A DNA stretch of 37,728 bases from positions 1 to 37,728 of the forward strand of contig SVLR01000022.1 in assembly GCA_015067785.1 (NCBI GenBank), given 5' to 3'. The notes beneath the pieces are model-generated. The model searched no databases. It saw only the letters and a program-made list of their open reading frames with translations, and was not told where the DNA came from. Both the position numbers and the translations under genes were made by a program. Shown here piece after piece: positions 22,365-31,373 of the stretch. The first letter of the stretch is position 1, and every line of letters starts with the position of its first letter. The stretch comes from Oscillospiraceae bacterium. GTDB taxonomy: Bacteria > Bacillota > Clostridia > Oscillospirales > Oscillospiraceae.

Positions 22365-24767
22365 ATGCACGAAGAATTTATTTCCGGCAACTTGCCGGTA
22401 CTGGCACTGCGAGGACTTGTTGTCTTCCCGGAACAGACTCTCCACTTTGACATCGGCCGGGTAAAATCCGCATTGGCGCTGGAGGAAGCAATGCGCCGTA
22501 ACCAGCAGCTTCTCCTTGTGCCCCAAAAGAGCATTATGGACGATGACCCCGGCTTTGGCGGGCTTTATCCTGTCGGAACTGTCGTTCATGTTAAGCAGAT
22601 CCTTAAATCTCAGGAAAATAACATCCGTGTTTTGGTCACCGGCATCTGCCGGGCACGGATCACCAATATACTGCAAAACGAACCCTATATGTCTGCTACG
22701 GTTGCCCGTGCGGAGGATGTAAAAACAGCTGAGAATCTCCATGCCCGTGCTCTTCGCCGGGAGGCCAAGGGTGCATACGGTGCCTATATGGAGCTTGCCG
22801 AACGGCCAGCCCAGACGGTGCAGCTTCGTATGATTGCATCAGAGGATACCGGCTTTGTTGCTGATACCATTGCCCAAAATTCCGGAATGGACTATCCCGA
22901 TAAGGCTAAGCTTTTATGCCAGTTTAACCCTGTAAAGCGCTTAGAAAATGCCCTGCGGCTCTTGCAGCAGGAAATGCAGATGCTCCAGCTTGAAAATGAA
23001 ATTCAGGAAAAGACCCGGGCTTATCTGGATCAGGAACAGCGGGACTATTACCTGCGGGAGCAAATGAAGGTCATCCGGGAAGAGCTGGGTGAAGGAGACG
23101 AAGCGGAGGAATTTGACGAATATATCCGAAGCATCCTTGCCCTTGGTTTGGAAAAGGATACGCAGGAGAAGCTCCTGAAGGATGTTTCGCGGCTTAAAAA
23201 GCAGCACTTCGGCTCTGCAGAGGCCTCCGTGCTCCGTAATTACCTTGACACCGTCTTGGAGCTGCCTTGGCATAAGAAAACCAAGGAGCGGGTGCAGGTG
23301 GATACTGCACGAAAGATCCTCGATAAGGAGCACTACGGGCTTGAGAAGGTCAAGGAACGGATATTGGAGACAATCGCCGTCCGTCAGGTAGCGCCGGAAA
23401 TGCCGCCCCAGATACTCTGCCTTGTTGGCCCTCCCGGTGTGGGTAAGACCTCCATCGCATATTCTATCGCCCACTGCCTTAACAGAAAGCTGGCGCGGGT
23501 ATCCCTTGGTGGCGTTCGGGATGAGGCAGACATCCGGGGACACAGAAAAACCTATGTAGGCGCAATGCCCGGCAGGATCATCACCGGCCTGATCCAAGCC
23601 GGCAGTATGAACCCGGTGCTACTTCTGGACGAGATCGACAAAATGGGTGCAGATCACCGGGGGGACCCTGCAGCAGCGCTTCTGGAGGTACTGGACGGTG
23701 AGCAAAACAAGGCATATCGGGATCATTTTATGGAGATTCCCGTGAACCTTCAGGATGTAATGTTCATCACCACTGCCAATACCCTCGATACCATCCCAAG
23801 ACCGCTCCTTGACCGTATGGAGATCATCCAGTTATCGTCCTATACTGACGAAGAAAAGGTGATGATCGCCAAGGAGCACTTGATCCCTAAACAGCTAAAG
23901 AAACATGGTCTTAGCCGCAGTCAGCTCCGTTTTGCTGATGACGGTATCCGGGAGATCATTGCCTGCTACACCAAGGAATCCGGTGTACGCAATTTGGAGC
24001 GTTCGATCACAGAGGTTTGCCGTAAGACCGCTATGCAGATCACGACCTCTCAGGACCCTGTCCGCAATGTGGTCAGAGGCAGCAATGTAGAGAGCCTTTT
24101 AGGTGTTCATAAGTACCTGCCGGACCGGATTCCTGCAAAGGATCAGGTGGGCCTCGTAACCGGTCTTGCCTGGACTTCTGTAGGCGGTGAGACCCTCAGC
24201 GTAGAAGTGAATGTAATGGACGGCAGTGGAAAGTTAGAGCTGACCGGCAACTTAGGCGATGTGATGAAGGAATCCGCCCACGCGGCACTGAGCTATATCC
24301 GTGCCAACGCAGGCAGTCTCGGTATTTCCGGTGACTTTTATAAAACGAAGGACATTCATGTCCATTTCCCGGAGGGCGCTGTTCCCAAGGACGGACCTTC
24401 TGCCGGCATCGCAGTATGCACTGCTATGGTTTCCGCACTTACCGGCGTCACAGTTCGAAGCGATGTGGCGATGACCGGTGAGATCTCCATCCGCGGGCGT
24501 GTGCTGCCTATCGGCGGACTTAAGGAAAAGACGATGGCAGCTTACCGCCATGGTGTCCACACGGTCATTATTCCCAAGGACAATGACCGGGATCTGGAGG
24601 ATATCGATCAGACAGTGCGCCGCGCCCTCAATTTCGTGACGGCGGAAACGGTTGAAACCGTTCTGGAAACAGCGCTAAACCGTAAAACAGCATTGAAGCC
24701 GTCTATGCTCCCGGAAATCCCCGGTGACGCAAAGAATAAGGTACAAAAGCCGGGGATTCGTCAGTGA
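22365..24767 (+). CDS. lon: ATP-dependent protease Lon
   Basis: 800 residues, full length. The ATG at 22365 follows AAGAGGTG; an in-frame ATG at 22308 lies in the terminator. The N-terminal substrate domain ([23 protein letters not shown]) is followed by a coiled-coil segment (about 200-260), Walker A GPPGVGKT (355-362, Lys361) and Walker [10 protein letters not shown]. The protease domain has the catalytic pair Ser679 in DGPSAG and Lys720 in GLKEK. It degrades misfolded and regulatory proteins. Confidence 0.98.
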   Translation: MHEEFISGNLPVLALRGLVVFPEQTLHFDIGRVKSALALEEAMRRNQQLLLVPQKSIMDDDPGFGGLYPVGTVVHVKQILKSQENNIRVLVTGICRARITNILQNEPYMSATVARAEDVKTAENLHARALRREAKGAYGAYMELAERPAQTVQLRMIASEDTGFVADTIAQNSGMDYPDKAKLLCQFNPVKRLENALRLLQQEMQMLQLENEIQEKTRAYLDQEQRDYYLREQMKVIREELGEGDEAEEFDEYIRSILALGLEKDTQEKLLKDVSRLKKQHFGSAEASVLRNYLDTVLELPWHKKTKERVQVDTARKILDKEHYGLEKVKERILETIAVRQVAPEMPPQILCLVGPPGVGKTSIAYSIAHCLNRKLARVSLGGVRDEADIRGHRKTYVGAMPGRIITGLIQAGSMNPVLLLDEIDKMGADHRGDPAAALLEVLDGEQNKAYRDHFMEIPVNLQDVMFITTANTLDTIPRPLLDRMEIIQLSSYTDEEKVMIAKEHLIPKQLKKHGLSRSQLRFADDGIREIIACYTKESGVRNLERSITEVCRKTAMQITTSQDPVRNVVRGSNVESLLGVHKYLPDRIPAKDQVGLVTGLAWTSVGGETLSVEVNVMDGSGKLELTGNLGDVMKESAHAALSYIRANAGSLGISGDFYKTKDIHVHFPEGAVPKDGPSAGIAVCTAMVSALTGVTVRSDVAMTGEISIRGRVLPIGGLKEKTMAAYRHGVHTVIIPKDNDRDLEDIDQTVRRALNFVTAETVETVLETALNRKTALKPSMLPEIPGDAKNKVQKPGIRQ

Positions 24768-24777
24768 GGTAAAATCT

Positions 24778-25362
24778 ATGAACTTTCACAATGTGGAATT
24801 TTTGATCTCGGCGGCAAATCCCGGTAGTTTTCCAAAGGAAAGACTACCGGAGATTGCCTTTGCCGGTAAGTCTAATGTAGGCAAATCCTCGGTGATCAAC
24901 CGCCTGCTGATGCGAAAGAATTTTGCAAGGGTAGGGGATAAACCGGGGAAGACCATCCATGTCAATTATTTCGTTCTTGACAAAAAGTGCTACCTTGTTG
25001 ATCTGCCCGGCTATGGCTTTGCTCAGGTTTCCCAAAAGGAAAAGGAGCGCTGGGGCAAGCTGATGGAGGACTATTTTGCCTCCGGTCGGATCGATCTGGG
25101 CGTGCTGATCGTGGATGCCCGACACGCGCCTACCAACAACGATATTACTATGGCAAATTGGTTTATAGGCAGCGGCTGCCCCTTTGTGGTAGTTGCAAAT
25201 AAGCTGGATAAGCTGAAGAAAAGTGAGATCCTCCCAAATCTGGAAACTATTCGGGAGGACCTTGAACTGCCGGATGACTGTCCCATCATTCCGTTCTCTG
25301 CGGAAAAGGGAACAGGCCGCGACGATCTTGTAGCAAGGATATTAGAGACTGTTAGAACATAA
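24778..25362 (+). CDS. engB: Ribosome biogenesis GTP-binding protein YsxC/EngB
   Basis: 194 residues. A small GTPase needed for 50S assembly. G1 is AGKSNVGKSS (about residues 29-38), G3 DLPGYGF and G4 NKLDK. Threonine after the effector loop appears in PGKTIHVNYF. The ATG at 24778 is preferred: the earlier in-frame start lies inside lon. It follows lon by 10 bases, the standard Firmicutes arrangement. Confidence 0.96.
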   Translation: MNFHNVEFLISAANPGSFPKERLPEIAFAGKSNVGKSSVINRLLMRKNFARVGDKPGKTIHVNYFVLDKKCYLVDLPGYGFAQVSQKEKERWGKLMEDYFASGRIDLGVLIVDARHAPTNNDITMANWFIGSGCPFVVVANKLDKLKKSEILPNLETIREDLELPDDCPIIPFSAEKGTGRDDLVARILETVRT

Positions 25363-25384
25363 CCGCCGCTGCGGGAGGGATACT

Positions 25385-26155
25385 ACGTATTATTTTGGCG
25401 TAGATCTTGGCTCTACCAACATTAAGGTTGCGGTATATACGCAGGAAATGCAGCTGATCGATCGACAGAGCGTTCCGGCAGAATATATCCGTGAAAACGG
25501 CTTTGTGGAATTTGATGGCGAAAAGTATTTTGCCTGTCTTGTTTCTTTACTTTCTGAAATAATGATAAAGAATCAAATTCCGGCCGATGAGGTTGGACAG
25601 ATCACCTTGACAGGCCAGGCAGAGTCCTTGGTTATATTGGAGATGAATGAGGTGCTGGCGCAGCGGGAGTTGCCCAACAGCCTGATTTTTTTGCCATATT
25701 TAGTTGGTACCAATGCACCGGAATTTGATGCGGATGCTTCCGGCATGTTTTACGGTTTGCGTCAGGAACATGATATTTACGATATGGCTTGCGCGGTGAT
25801 GGAGGGCGTTGCGTTCATGCTTCGCAAGAATTGCGATCATATCTGCACGAAAGGAACAGAGATCTCCCACATTATTGCAACAGGAGGTGGCGCAAAGAGC
25901 CCCATCTGGTGTCAGCTGCAGGCGGACATCACCGGACTTCCTGTGGTGATCCCTACCGAAAAAGAGGCTGCTTGTCTCGGTGCAACATTGGTGGGCGCAG
26001 TTACGGACGGCGTATTTCGGTGCTATGAGGAAGCCACACAGAGTTGCGTTACATTCCAAAAGCGTTATCAGCCCACCTCAACAGATAAATACGAGGCGAA
26101 ATATAAGAAACTCTGTGCACTCTATGAAGCAATGCTGAGGGTAGCGAGAATGTAA
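25385..26155 (+). pseudogene. Decayed FGGY-family sugar kinase (xylulokinase-like)
   Basis: Homology begins at 25388 (YYFGVDLGSTNIKVAVY, the FGGY phosphate-1 motif), but there is no ATG, GTG or TTG there. An ACG at 25385 lies where a start would be expected, 5 bases after GGGAGGG (25373-25379). The first in-frame ATG (25448) would remove the nucleotide motif. The body is also shortened: LTGQAESLVILEMNEVLAQ (N-terminal domain) passes directly, at about 25660, into LPYLVGTNAPEFDADASGMFYGL (C-terminal domain). About 200 residues, including most of the sugar-binding cleft, are missing. About 257 codons remain, against roughly 500 in the family. The frame is still open, so decay is recent or a residual product persists. 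Confidence 0.8.
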
Positions 26156-26158
26156 TTA

Positions 26159-26193
26159 AAATAAGCGGTGCATGTTCGCACCGCTTATTTTTT
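26159..26193. terminator. Bidirectional terminator between the kinase remnant and the isc operon
   Basis: AAATAAGCGGTGC (26159-26171) pairs perfectly with GCACCGCTTATTT (26178-26190) around a 6-base loop, with T runs on both strands. It overlaps the last codon of the Rrf2 gene. Confidence 0.9.
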
Positions 26194-26592
26194 GTCCATA
26201 AGATCCGCAAGGGTAATATTTTCTAAGAAGTCATCGATCATTGCGTCCAGCTTTTCCCACATTGGCTTGGTTTGGCAGCAGGTTGCGCGGGAGCAGGCGG
26301 CAGGTCCTTGACTGGTACAGGAGACAGCTGCAAGAGAGCCCTCTGTCAGTTTTAGAATGCTGCCGACTGTATATTCCTCCGGTGCGCGATTGAGGCGGTA
26401 GCCACCGCCCTTGCCGTGTACAGCGTCCACAAAGCCGGCTTTCGATAGAGTCGTCATTATAGATTCCAAATACTTTTGACTAATTTCTTCTGACTCGGCA
26501 ATTTCTTTTAGAGGGATGTACTGCTCATTTCCGCTAAGTGCGAAATGGAGCATCACCCGTAGGGCGTAGCGCCCTTTTGTCGATACGATCAT
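26185..26592 (-). CDS. iscR: Rrf2-family iron-sulfur regulator (IscR-like)
   Basis: 135 residues. The winged helix is at the N-terminus: STKGRYALRVMLHFAL, IPLKEIAESEEISQKYLESIM, then GKGGGYRLNR (wing). A cysteine cluster follows, CTSQGPAACSRATCC, at about residues 91-105, able to bind an iron-sulfur cluster as in IscR, though the spacing is not identical. It lies 3 bases after iscU in an isc operon, so it probably senses cluster supply and represses the doubled operator at 28249-28307. CymR-like control of cysteine genes is a less likely alternative. Confidence 0.85.
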   Translation of the reverse strand: MIVSTKGRYALRVMLHFALSGNEQYIPLKEIAESEEISQKYLESIMTTLSKAGFVDAVHGKGGGYRLNRAPEEYTVGSILKLTEGSLAAVSCTSQGPAACSRATCCQTKPMWEKLDAMIDDFLENITLADLMDKK

Positions 26593-26595
26593 GGC

Positions 26596-27024
26596 TTACT
26601 CACAGTGCTCGCAATGCTCGCAATCGGGGAAGAACTTAGGATCATATGAGATGCCGTTTCTATCGTAATAATCCTTGACAGCGGATTTGATAGCCTCTTC
26701 AGCAAGTACGGAGCAGTGAATCTTGTGGACGGGCAGACCGTCAAGCGCTTCTGCAACGGCCTTGTTTGTCAGCGTCAGCGCCTCAGAGATGGGCTTGCCC
26801 TTGATCATCTCAGTTGCCATAGAAGAGGATGCAATTGCTGAGCCGCAGCCGAAGGTCTCAAATTTTACATCTACAATGATGTCATTTTCGATCTTCAGGT
26901 AAATTTTCATAATGTCGCCGCATTTTGCGTTGCCGACCTGACCGACACCGTCGGGATTTTCAATCACGCCCACATTTCTGGGGTGCATAAAGTGGTCCAT
27001 TACGACCTCGCTATAAAGTGCCAT
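26596..27024 (-). CDS. iscU: Iron-sulfur cluster scaffold protein IscU/NifU
   Basis: 142 residues. The three cluster-ligand cysteines lie in GNAKCGD (Cys35), GCGSAIASSS and HCSVLAEEA. An unusual tail, CEHCEHCE, adds three cysteines and two histidines and could bind metal. It receives sulfur from the neighbouring cysteine desulfurase. The gene follows iscS by 16 bases with GGAG present, in an operon ending with the regulator. Confidence 0.95.
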   Translation of the reverse strand: MALYSEVVMDHFMHPRNVGVIENPDGVGQVGNAKCGDIMKIYLKIENDIIVDVKFETFGCGSAIASSSMATEMIKGKPISEALTLTNKAVAEALDGLPVHKIHCSVLAEEAIKSAVKDYYDRNGISYDPKFFPDCEHCEHCE

Positions 27025-27040
27025 AATTATTTATCTCCTC

Positions 27041-28228
27041 TTAAAGAATATATTCTCTTGTGCCGTTTTGCAGATCGCGCCATACGGGGCTCATATTCCG
27101 TAGCAGCGAAACGACCTGAGGGACAGCGGTTAAGATGTGGTCAATATCTTCGTTTGTATTATTGTGATCCAGGGAAAGCCGCAGAGAGCCGTGTGCAACA
27201 TCATGAATGCGGCCAATGGCAAGAAGCACATGGCTGGGGTCTAAGCTGCCGGAGGTGCAGGCAGAGCCGGAGGAAGCACAGATGCCATAGGCATCTAAAT
27301 AAAGGAGCAGCGCTTCGCCTTCAATGCCCTCAAAGCAGAAACTTACATTGCCGGGTAGGCGGTTAACGGGGTCGCCGTTCAGGGCGCAGTGGGGGATCTG
27401 GGAAAGGCCGGCGATCAGCTTATCCCGCATGGCGGAGACCTTGGCGGCATTCTCATCGATGTGGGCGCAGGCATCCTCTAAAGCGGCCGCAAGACCGCAA
27501 ATGCCGGGGAGATTCTCTGTGCCGCCTCGCTTACCGCGCTCCTGTGCACCACCGTCGATCAAATTCTGCAGGGCAATGCCTCGGCGGGCATACAGAACAC
27601 CGACACCTTTGGGACCGTGGAACTTATGAGCAGAAAGACTGAGCATATCAATGTTCTGTTCCTTCACATTGATGTGGATATGCCCAACAGCCTGAACTGC
27701 GTCGGTGTGGAAGATTACACCGGCTGCTTTGCAGATGGCACCGATCTCCGGAATAGGAAGGATAGAACCGATCTCATTATTGGCATACATTGCGGTAACA
27801 AGACAGGTATCCTCACGGATGGCGTCCTTAACCTGGTGGGCGGTAATGTTGTGACCGTTGTGGACATCCAAAAGGGTAATTTCGAAGCCTTCCTTTTCCA
27901 GCCGCTGCAGCGTGTGCAGGACAGCGTGGTGCTCAAAAGCAGTGGAAATGATATGTTTTTTACCTTTCTTTGCACCTGAACGGGCAGCGGAGATAATTGC
28001 CTGATTGTCGGCCTCACTGCCACCGGAGGTGAAATAGATCTCTTTGGGTTCACAGCCAAGGCAAGCTGCAACCCGGGCGCGGGCATCTTCCAGCTTTTCT
28101 TTGGCTTCCTGACCGACGGTGTGTAAGCTGGAGGGATTGCCGTAATATTTATAATAACAGTCTGTCATAGCCGCGATGGCGATATCGCTCATCTTCGTTG
28201 TTGCGGCATTATCAGCGTAAACTTTCAT
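27041..28228 (-). CDS. iscS: Cysteine desulfurase
   Basis: 395 residues. A PLP enzyme releasing sulfur from cysteine for cluster assembly. The opening YADNAATTKM, the substrate region FTSGGSEADNQAI, the PLP lysine in SLSAHKFHGPKG and the active cysteine in SSGSACTSGSLDPSHV (group I type, long loop) are all present. It is the first gene of the isc operon; GGAGG lies just upstream of the ATG at 28228. The promoter carries two copies of a 25-bp operator. Confidence 0.96.
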   Translation of the reverse strand: MKVYADNAATTKMSDIAIAAMTDCYYKYYGNPSSLHTVGQEAKEKLEDARARVAACLGCEPKEIYFTSGGSEADNQAIISAARSGAKKGKKHIISTAFEHHAVLHTLQRLEKEGFEITLLDVHNGHNITAHQVKDAIREDTCLVTAMYANNEIGSILPIPEIGAICKAAGVIFHTDAVQAVGHIHINVKEQNIDMLSLSAHKFHGPKGVGVLYARRGIALQNLIDGGAQERGKRGGTENLPGICGLAAALEDACAHIDENAAKVSAMRDKLIAGLSQIPHCALNGDPVNRLPGNVSFCFEGIEGEALLLYLDAYGICASSGSACTSGSLDPSHVLLAIGRIHDVAHGSLRLSLDHNNTNEDIDHILTAVPQVVSLLRNMSPVWRDLQNGTREYIL

Positions 28229-28248
28229 AGTGGTACCTCCACATAGTA

Positions 28249-28307
28249 ATTACCTATAAATTCCGTAGGTAATATAGCATTAATTACCTACTTTGTCAAT
28301 AGGTAAA
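28249..28307 (-). promoter_or_regulatory. isc operon promoter with two overlapping operators
   Basis: On the minus strand TTGACA (28294-28299) and TATATT (28271-28276) are 17 bases apart. The palindrome ATTACCTA-N9-TAGGTAAT occurs at 28249-28273 and again, with one end base changed, at 28283-28307, 34 bp apart. One copy overlaps the -10 box, and the other contains the -35 box in its centre, so binding would block RNA polymerase. The Rrf2 protein of the operon is the obvious ligand. From 28308 to 28466 nothing else is clear. Confidence 0.85.
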
Positions 28308-28466
28308 AAGAATATATATGATAAATATATAATTTTGTTTTGAATGACACGGTTACAGATTGCGGACAAATTGGTATATCCCACCTGATTTTTCGACATT
28401 TGCATAGGTTATCGAAGGCTGCGACGAGGTATATTAAACACGCAGAGAAAATTAGGGGGCGGAAGA

Positions 28467-29435
28467 ATGAAAAGAATGACAGTCATTGCAATTGTGTTGT
28501 CGTTTTGCGTAACAGTATTGCCATTTGGTGCAGCGGCGGCTGACACATTAGTGCCTGGAGGAAAGGTTGTGGGTCTTAATTTGGGTGACGACAGTATGGT
28601 GATCGCAGGCTTTGATTCCATACTTGGCGCAGCGGCCCAAAAGGCGGGACTGCAGATTGGTGACAAGATCGTAAATATTAACGGAAGAGCGGTGCATTGC
28701 ACAGAGGATATTTCGAATGCCTTAGATGCGAATAAGGAGAATGCAGAGGTTCGATATATCCGATACGGTAAGATGAAGAGCACCAAAGTCCAGCCGATTC
28801 AAACAGAGGATGGACCTCGACTTGGCATTTATCTGAAACAAGGAATTTCCGGTGTGGGCACGGTTACCTGGTATAATCCTGCGAATGGAACATTTGGCGC
28901 TTTAGGACACGGTGTGAATGGAGGCAACGGTCAGCCTGTGCCCGTGTCAAAAGGAACCATATATCGCGCCACCATTTTGTCTATTATTAAAGGTCGTGCA
29001 GGGGAACCGGGACAATTGGTCGGTAGCCTGCGGGATAAAACGCCCATAGGTATCATTGAAAAAAATGTGCAGCAGGGCATTTTTGGCACGATCAATGCCC
29101 ACTGGCAGGGAAAAGCGCTTCCCGTTGCAGATAACGATGAGATCCGCACCGGTGGCGCAGTCATTCGCAGTAATGTGAGTGGGGAAGAAGTACGGGAATA
29201 TTCTGTGGAGATTTTGAAAATATATCCCAGTTCCAAGGACGGGGGAAGAAATATGCTGATAAAAGTAACTGACCCGGCGCTACTCGAAGCCACCGGCGGC
29301 ATCGTGCAAGGAATGAGCGGCAGTCCCATTATTCAGAACGGCAAGCTTGTCGGTGCGGTGACCCATGTTCTCGTTAACGATCCAACCCGCGGCTACGGAA
29401 TTTTTATAGAGAACATGCTGGATGCAGCAGCATAA
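28467..29435 (+). CDS. spoIVB: SpoIVB peptidase (S55), sporulation signalling protease
   Basis: 322 residues. A signal sequence (about 1-25) is followed by a PDZ domain (about 27-110, AAQKAGLQIGDKIVNINGRAV). The S55 protease domain has His in GALGHGV and nucleophile Ser in GMSGSPIIQNGKLVGAV. In Bacillus SpoIVB is secreted by the forespore and cleaves SpoIVFA, releasing SpoIVFB to activate sigma-K. A SpoIVFB-like gene is at 4180-4758. It is shorter than Bacillus SpoIVB (about 425 residues), as in many Clostridia. A forespore promoter is expected but was not recognised. The ribosome-binding site GGGGGCGG is GC-rich and weak. Confidence 0.93.
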   Translation: MKRMTVIAIVLSFCVTVLPFGAAAADTLVPGGKVVGLNLGDDSMVIAGFDSILGAAAQKAGLQIGDKIVNINGRAVHCTEDISNALDANKENAEVRYIRYGKMKSTKVQPIQTEDGPRLGIYLKQGISGVGTVTWYNPANGTFGALGHGVNGGNGQPVPVSKGTIYRATILSIIKGRAGEPGQLVGSLRDKTPIGIIEKNVQQGIFGTINAHWQGKALPVADNDEIRTGGAVIRSNVSGEEVREYSVEILKIYPSSKDGGRNMLIKVTDPALLEATGGIVQGMSGSPIIQNGKLVGAVTHVLVNDPTRGYGIFIENMLDAAA

Positions 29436-29448
29436 GGAGGAAGAAACA

Positions 29449-29637
29449 ATGGATTTCTATAACATCCCCATCGGTTTTGGTCTTGCGCTTTCTGCAAATA
29501 CCGCCGCGATGAACTACTACGCAAATCTCACTGAAGAACGAAAGCAGGAGATCCTCAAAATGGCGCATAATGTACGCAGTGAAAAGGAGATGTATTCTTT
29601 GGTGGCGTCGCTTGCGAACCGAACAATAGAATACTGA
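29449..29637 (+). CDS. Small protein of unknown function downstream of spoIVB
   Basis: 62 residues. The ATG at 29449 follows a strong AAGGAGG (29434-29440); an in-frame ATG at 29422 overlaps spoIVB and lacks a site. It begins with an amphipathic or membrane-seeking stretch (MDFYNIPIGFGLALSANTAAMNYYANL), then a charged helix and SLVASLANRTIEY. The spacing and terminator place it in one transcript with spoIVB, so a sporulation link is likely; the family is not recognised. Confidence 0.75.
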   Translation: MDFYNIPIGFGLALSANTAAMNYYANLTEERKQEILKMAHNVRSEKEMYSLVASLANRTIEY

Positions 29638-29653
29638 TAAAATGCAAAACTTT

Positions 29654-29686
29654 TGACAGAGGTAAATTGCCTCTGTCATTTTTTGT
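29654..29686 (+). terminator. Terminator of the spoIVB transcript
   Basis: TGACAGAGG pairs with CCTCTGTCA around a 7-base loop, followed by TTTTTTG and TTTT. Confidence 0.88.
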
Positions 29687-29727
29687 TTTAATGGTGTATA
29701 ATAAGTAAAAATTTCGAGGTGATATCC

Positions 29728-30414
29728 ATGGCCGTTTATAAATATGAGCTTCATGCACACACAAAGGAGTGTGATCGGGGTGCCTTGCTCAGCGCCGGTG
29801 AGCTTGTACATCTGTATAAGGATGCAGGCTATGACGGAATAGTCATTACCGATCATTATATCGAGCGTTTTTACACCCGCTGGTTTCCGGAGGATGTAAA
29901 GGGACTTTCCCACGAGCAGCAGGTGAAACGCTGGCTTAAGGGCTACTATGCCGCAAAGGATGTGGGCACCAAGATCGGCTTTACTGTGCTTCCCGGTGCG
30001 GAGGTGCGCTTTGACGGTCATCCAAACGATTATTTGGTTTATGGCTTAAATGAGGAATTTTTTTACGCAGCACCAAGACTAAACGAAATCGGCAGTGTTA
30101 GCGAGTTGTTGCACTTGATCCCTCCTGATGTATGTGTTGTACAGGCGCATCCATTCCGTGATGGAATGGAAGTGGCTGATCCTAAGGGACTGTTTGGTAT
30201 AGAAGTATTTAATGGCGGCACAGAAAAATTCCGTAATGAAATGGCGAGACTTTTCGCTTCTTACTACGGTATCGCAATGACCTCAGGGTCAGATATACAC
30301 GGCATAAACCGCTTGGCAAAGGGCGGTATTGTGACAGAAAGAAGAATAAGAACACCCAAGGATCTCATAGCTGTTCTCAGGAGCGGGGAGTACTCTCTGA
30401 TTGAAAACGATTAA
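29728..30414 (+). CDS. PHP-domain metal-dependent phosphoesterase
   Basis: 228 residues. YELHAHTKECDRG carries the first PHP motif, ITDHYIERFY the second, then GAEVRFDG, AHPFRDG and SGSDIHGI, giving the usual cluster of histidines and aspartates for two or three metals. GAGGTG precedes the ATG. It resembles stand-alone PHP hydrolases of Clostridia (polymerase and histidinol-phosphatase-like superfamily). The substrate is not evident; 19 bases separate it from the transporter gene, which may be co-transcribed. Confidence 0.85.
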   Translation: MAVYKYELHAHTKECDRGALLSAGELVHLYKDAGYDGIVITDHYIERFYTRWFPEDVKGLSHEQQVKRWLKGYYAAKDVGTKIGFTVLPGAEVRFDGHPNDYLVYGLNEEFFYAAPRLNEIGSVSELLHLIPPDVCVVQAHPFRDGMEVADPKGLFGIEVFNGGTEKFRNEMARLFASYYGIAMTSGSDIHGINRLAKGGIVTERRIRTPKDLIAVLRSGEYSLIEND

Positions 30415-30432
30415 TACGGCGGAGGAATTCAA

Positions 30433-31269
30433 ATGGTTTACTTATTGCTGGCTGTTTTGAGTAGCTCAATGATCTCGATCATAATGCGCGTCAGCTCCGG
30501 TAAAATTAAGGCAAATTTAAGTATGTTGGCGACGAATTATTTTGTTTGCGCCTTGCTGGGGGCAGGATATGCCGGATTTAATTTGTTAATGCCGCAAACG
30601 CAAGGATTCTCCGTGACGCTTTGGTTAGGTATTATCAGCGGCGTACTCTATTTGGGCGGCTTTGTCCTATTTCAGGCAAATACAAATAAATACGGTATTG
30701 TTTTGTCTTCTGTCTTTATGAAGCTGGGTCTCCTTGTACCGATTATTGCATCCGTTCTAATTTTCAATGAAATGCCTACTGTCATCCAAATCGCAGGCTT
30801 TTGTATTGCGGTATTTGCCATTATTCTGATCAACCGACGAGAGGGAAACACAGAGCAATCCTTTGGCTTCGGGTTGATTCTAAGTTTGCTTCTCAGCGGT
30901 GGAGCCGATGTGATGGCGAAGTTTTTTGATGTGTCAGCGCCCGGGTCTCTTTCTTCGCAGTACTTGTTTTATACCTTTGGTACGGCTTTTGCATTATGCA
31001 TTGTGTTGGTAATCAGTAAGGAGGAGCGACCCGGCTTCAAAGAGCTGTTGTACGGAACCCTTATCGGTATTCCCAATTTCTTTTCCGCAAAATTTCTTGT
31101 TGCATCCCTCGCGGAATTGCCTGCGGTGGTCGTATATCCCACATTCAGTGTCGGCACATTGTTGATCGTAACACTGGCTGGTGTTGCGGTGTTTAAGGAA
31201 AGACTGAGGAAGGTGCAATGGGCCTCGCTGTCAGGCATTATTGTAGCGCTTATACTTTTGAACATTTGA
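30433..31269 (+). CDS. EamA/DMT-family transporter
   Basis: 278 residues with about ten membrane segments in two homologous halves, each ending in the EamA pattern (LGLLVPIIASVLIFNEMPTVIQIAGFCIAVFAIILIN; LIVTLAGVAVFKERLRKVQWASLSGIIVALILLNI). Drug/metabolite exporters of this kind often export amino acids or related compounds; the substrate is unknown. GGCGGAGG precedes the ATG. Confidence 0.85.
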   Translation: MVYLLLAVLSSSMISIIMRVSSGKIKANLSMLATNYFVCALLGAGYAGFNLLMPQTQGFSVTLWLGIISGVLYLGGFVLFQANTNKYGIVLSSVFMKLGLLVPIIASVLIFNEMPTVIQIAGFCIAVFAIILINRREGNTEQSFGFGLILSLLLSGGADVMAKFFDVSAPGSLSSQYLFYTFGTAFALCIVLVISKEERPGFKELLYGTLIGIPNFFSAKFLVASLAELPAVVVYPTFSVGTLLIVTLAGVAVFKERLRKVQWASLSGIIVALILLNI

Positions 31270-31291
31270 TGATTCAATGAATTGCGGAGAA

Positions 31292-31326
31292 AACACAAAC
31301 GAACGGATATCGCCCGTTTTGTGTTT
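31292..31326 (+). terminator. Imperfect terminator-like hairpin
   Basis: AAACACAA...AACGG pairs with CCGTT...TTGTGTTT, with a 3-base bulge on the left arm and no long T run. It overlaps the -35 region of the next promoter. Confidence 0.45.
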
Positions 31327-31352
31327 ACATTCCTTTGTCTTTATGCTATAAT
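31324..31352 (+). promoter_or_regulatory. Promoter of the dGTPase-like gene
   Basis: TTTACA (31324-31329) and TATAAT (31347-31352) are 17 bases apart, 21 bases before the start codon. Confidence 0.85.
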
Positions 31353-31373
31353 ACAAGAAAAGGAGGCGTTTAT

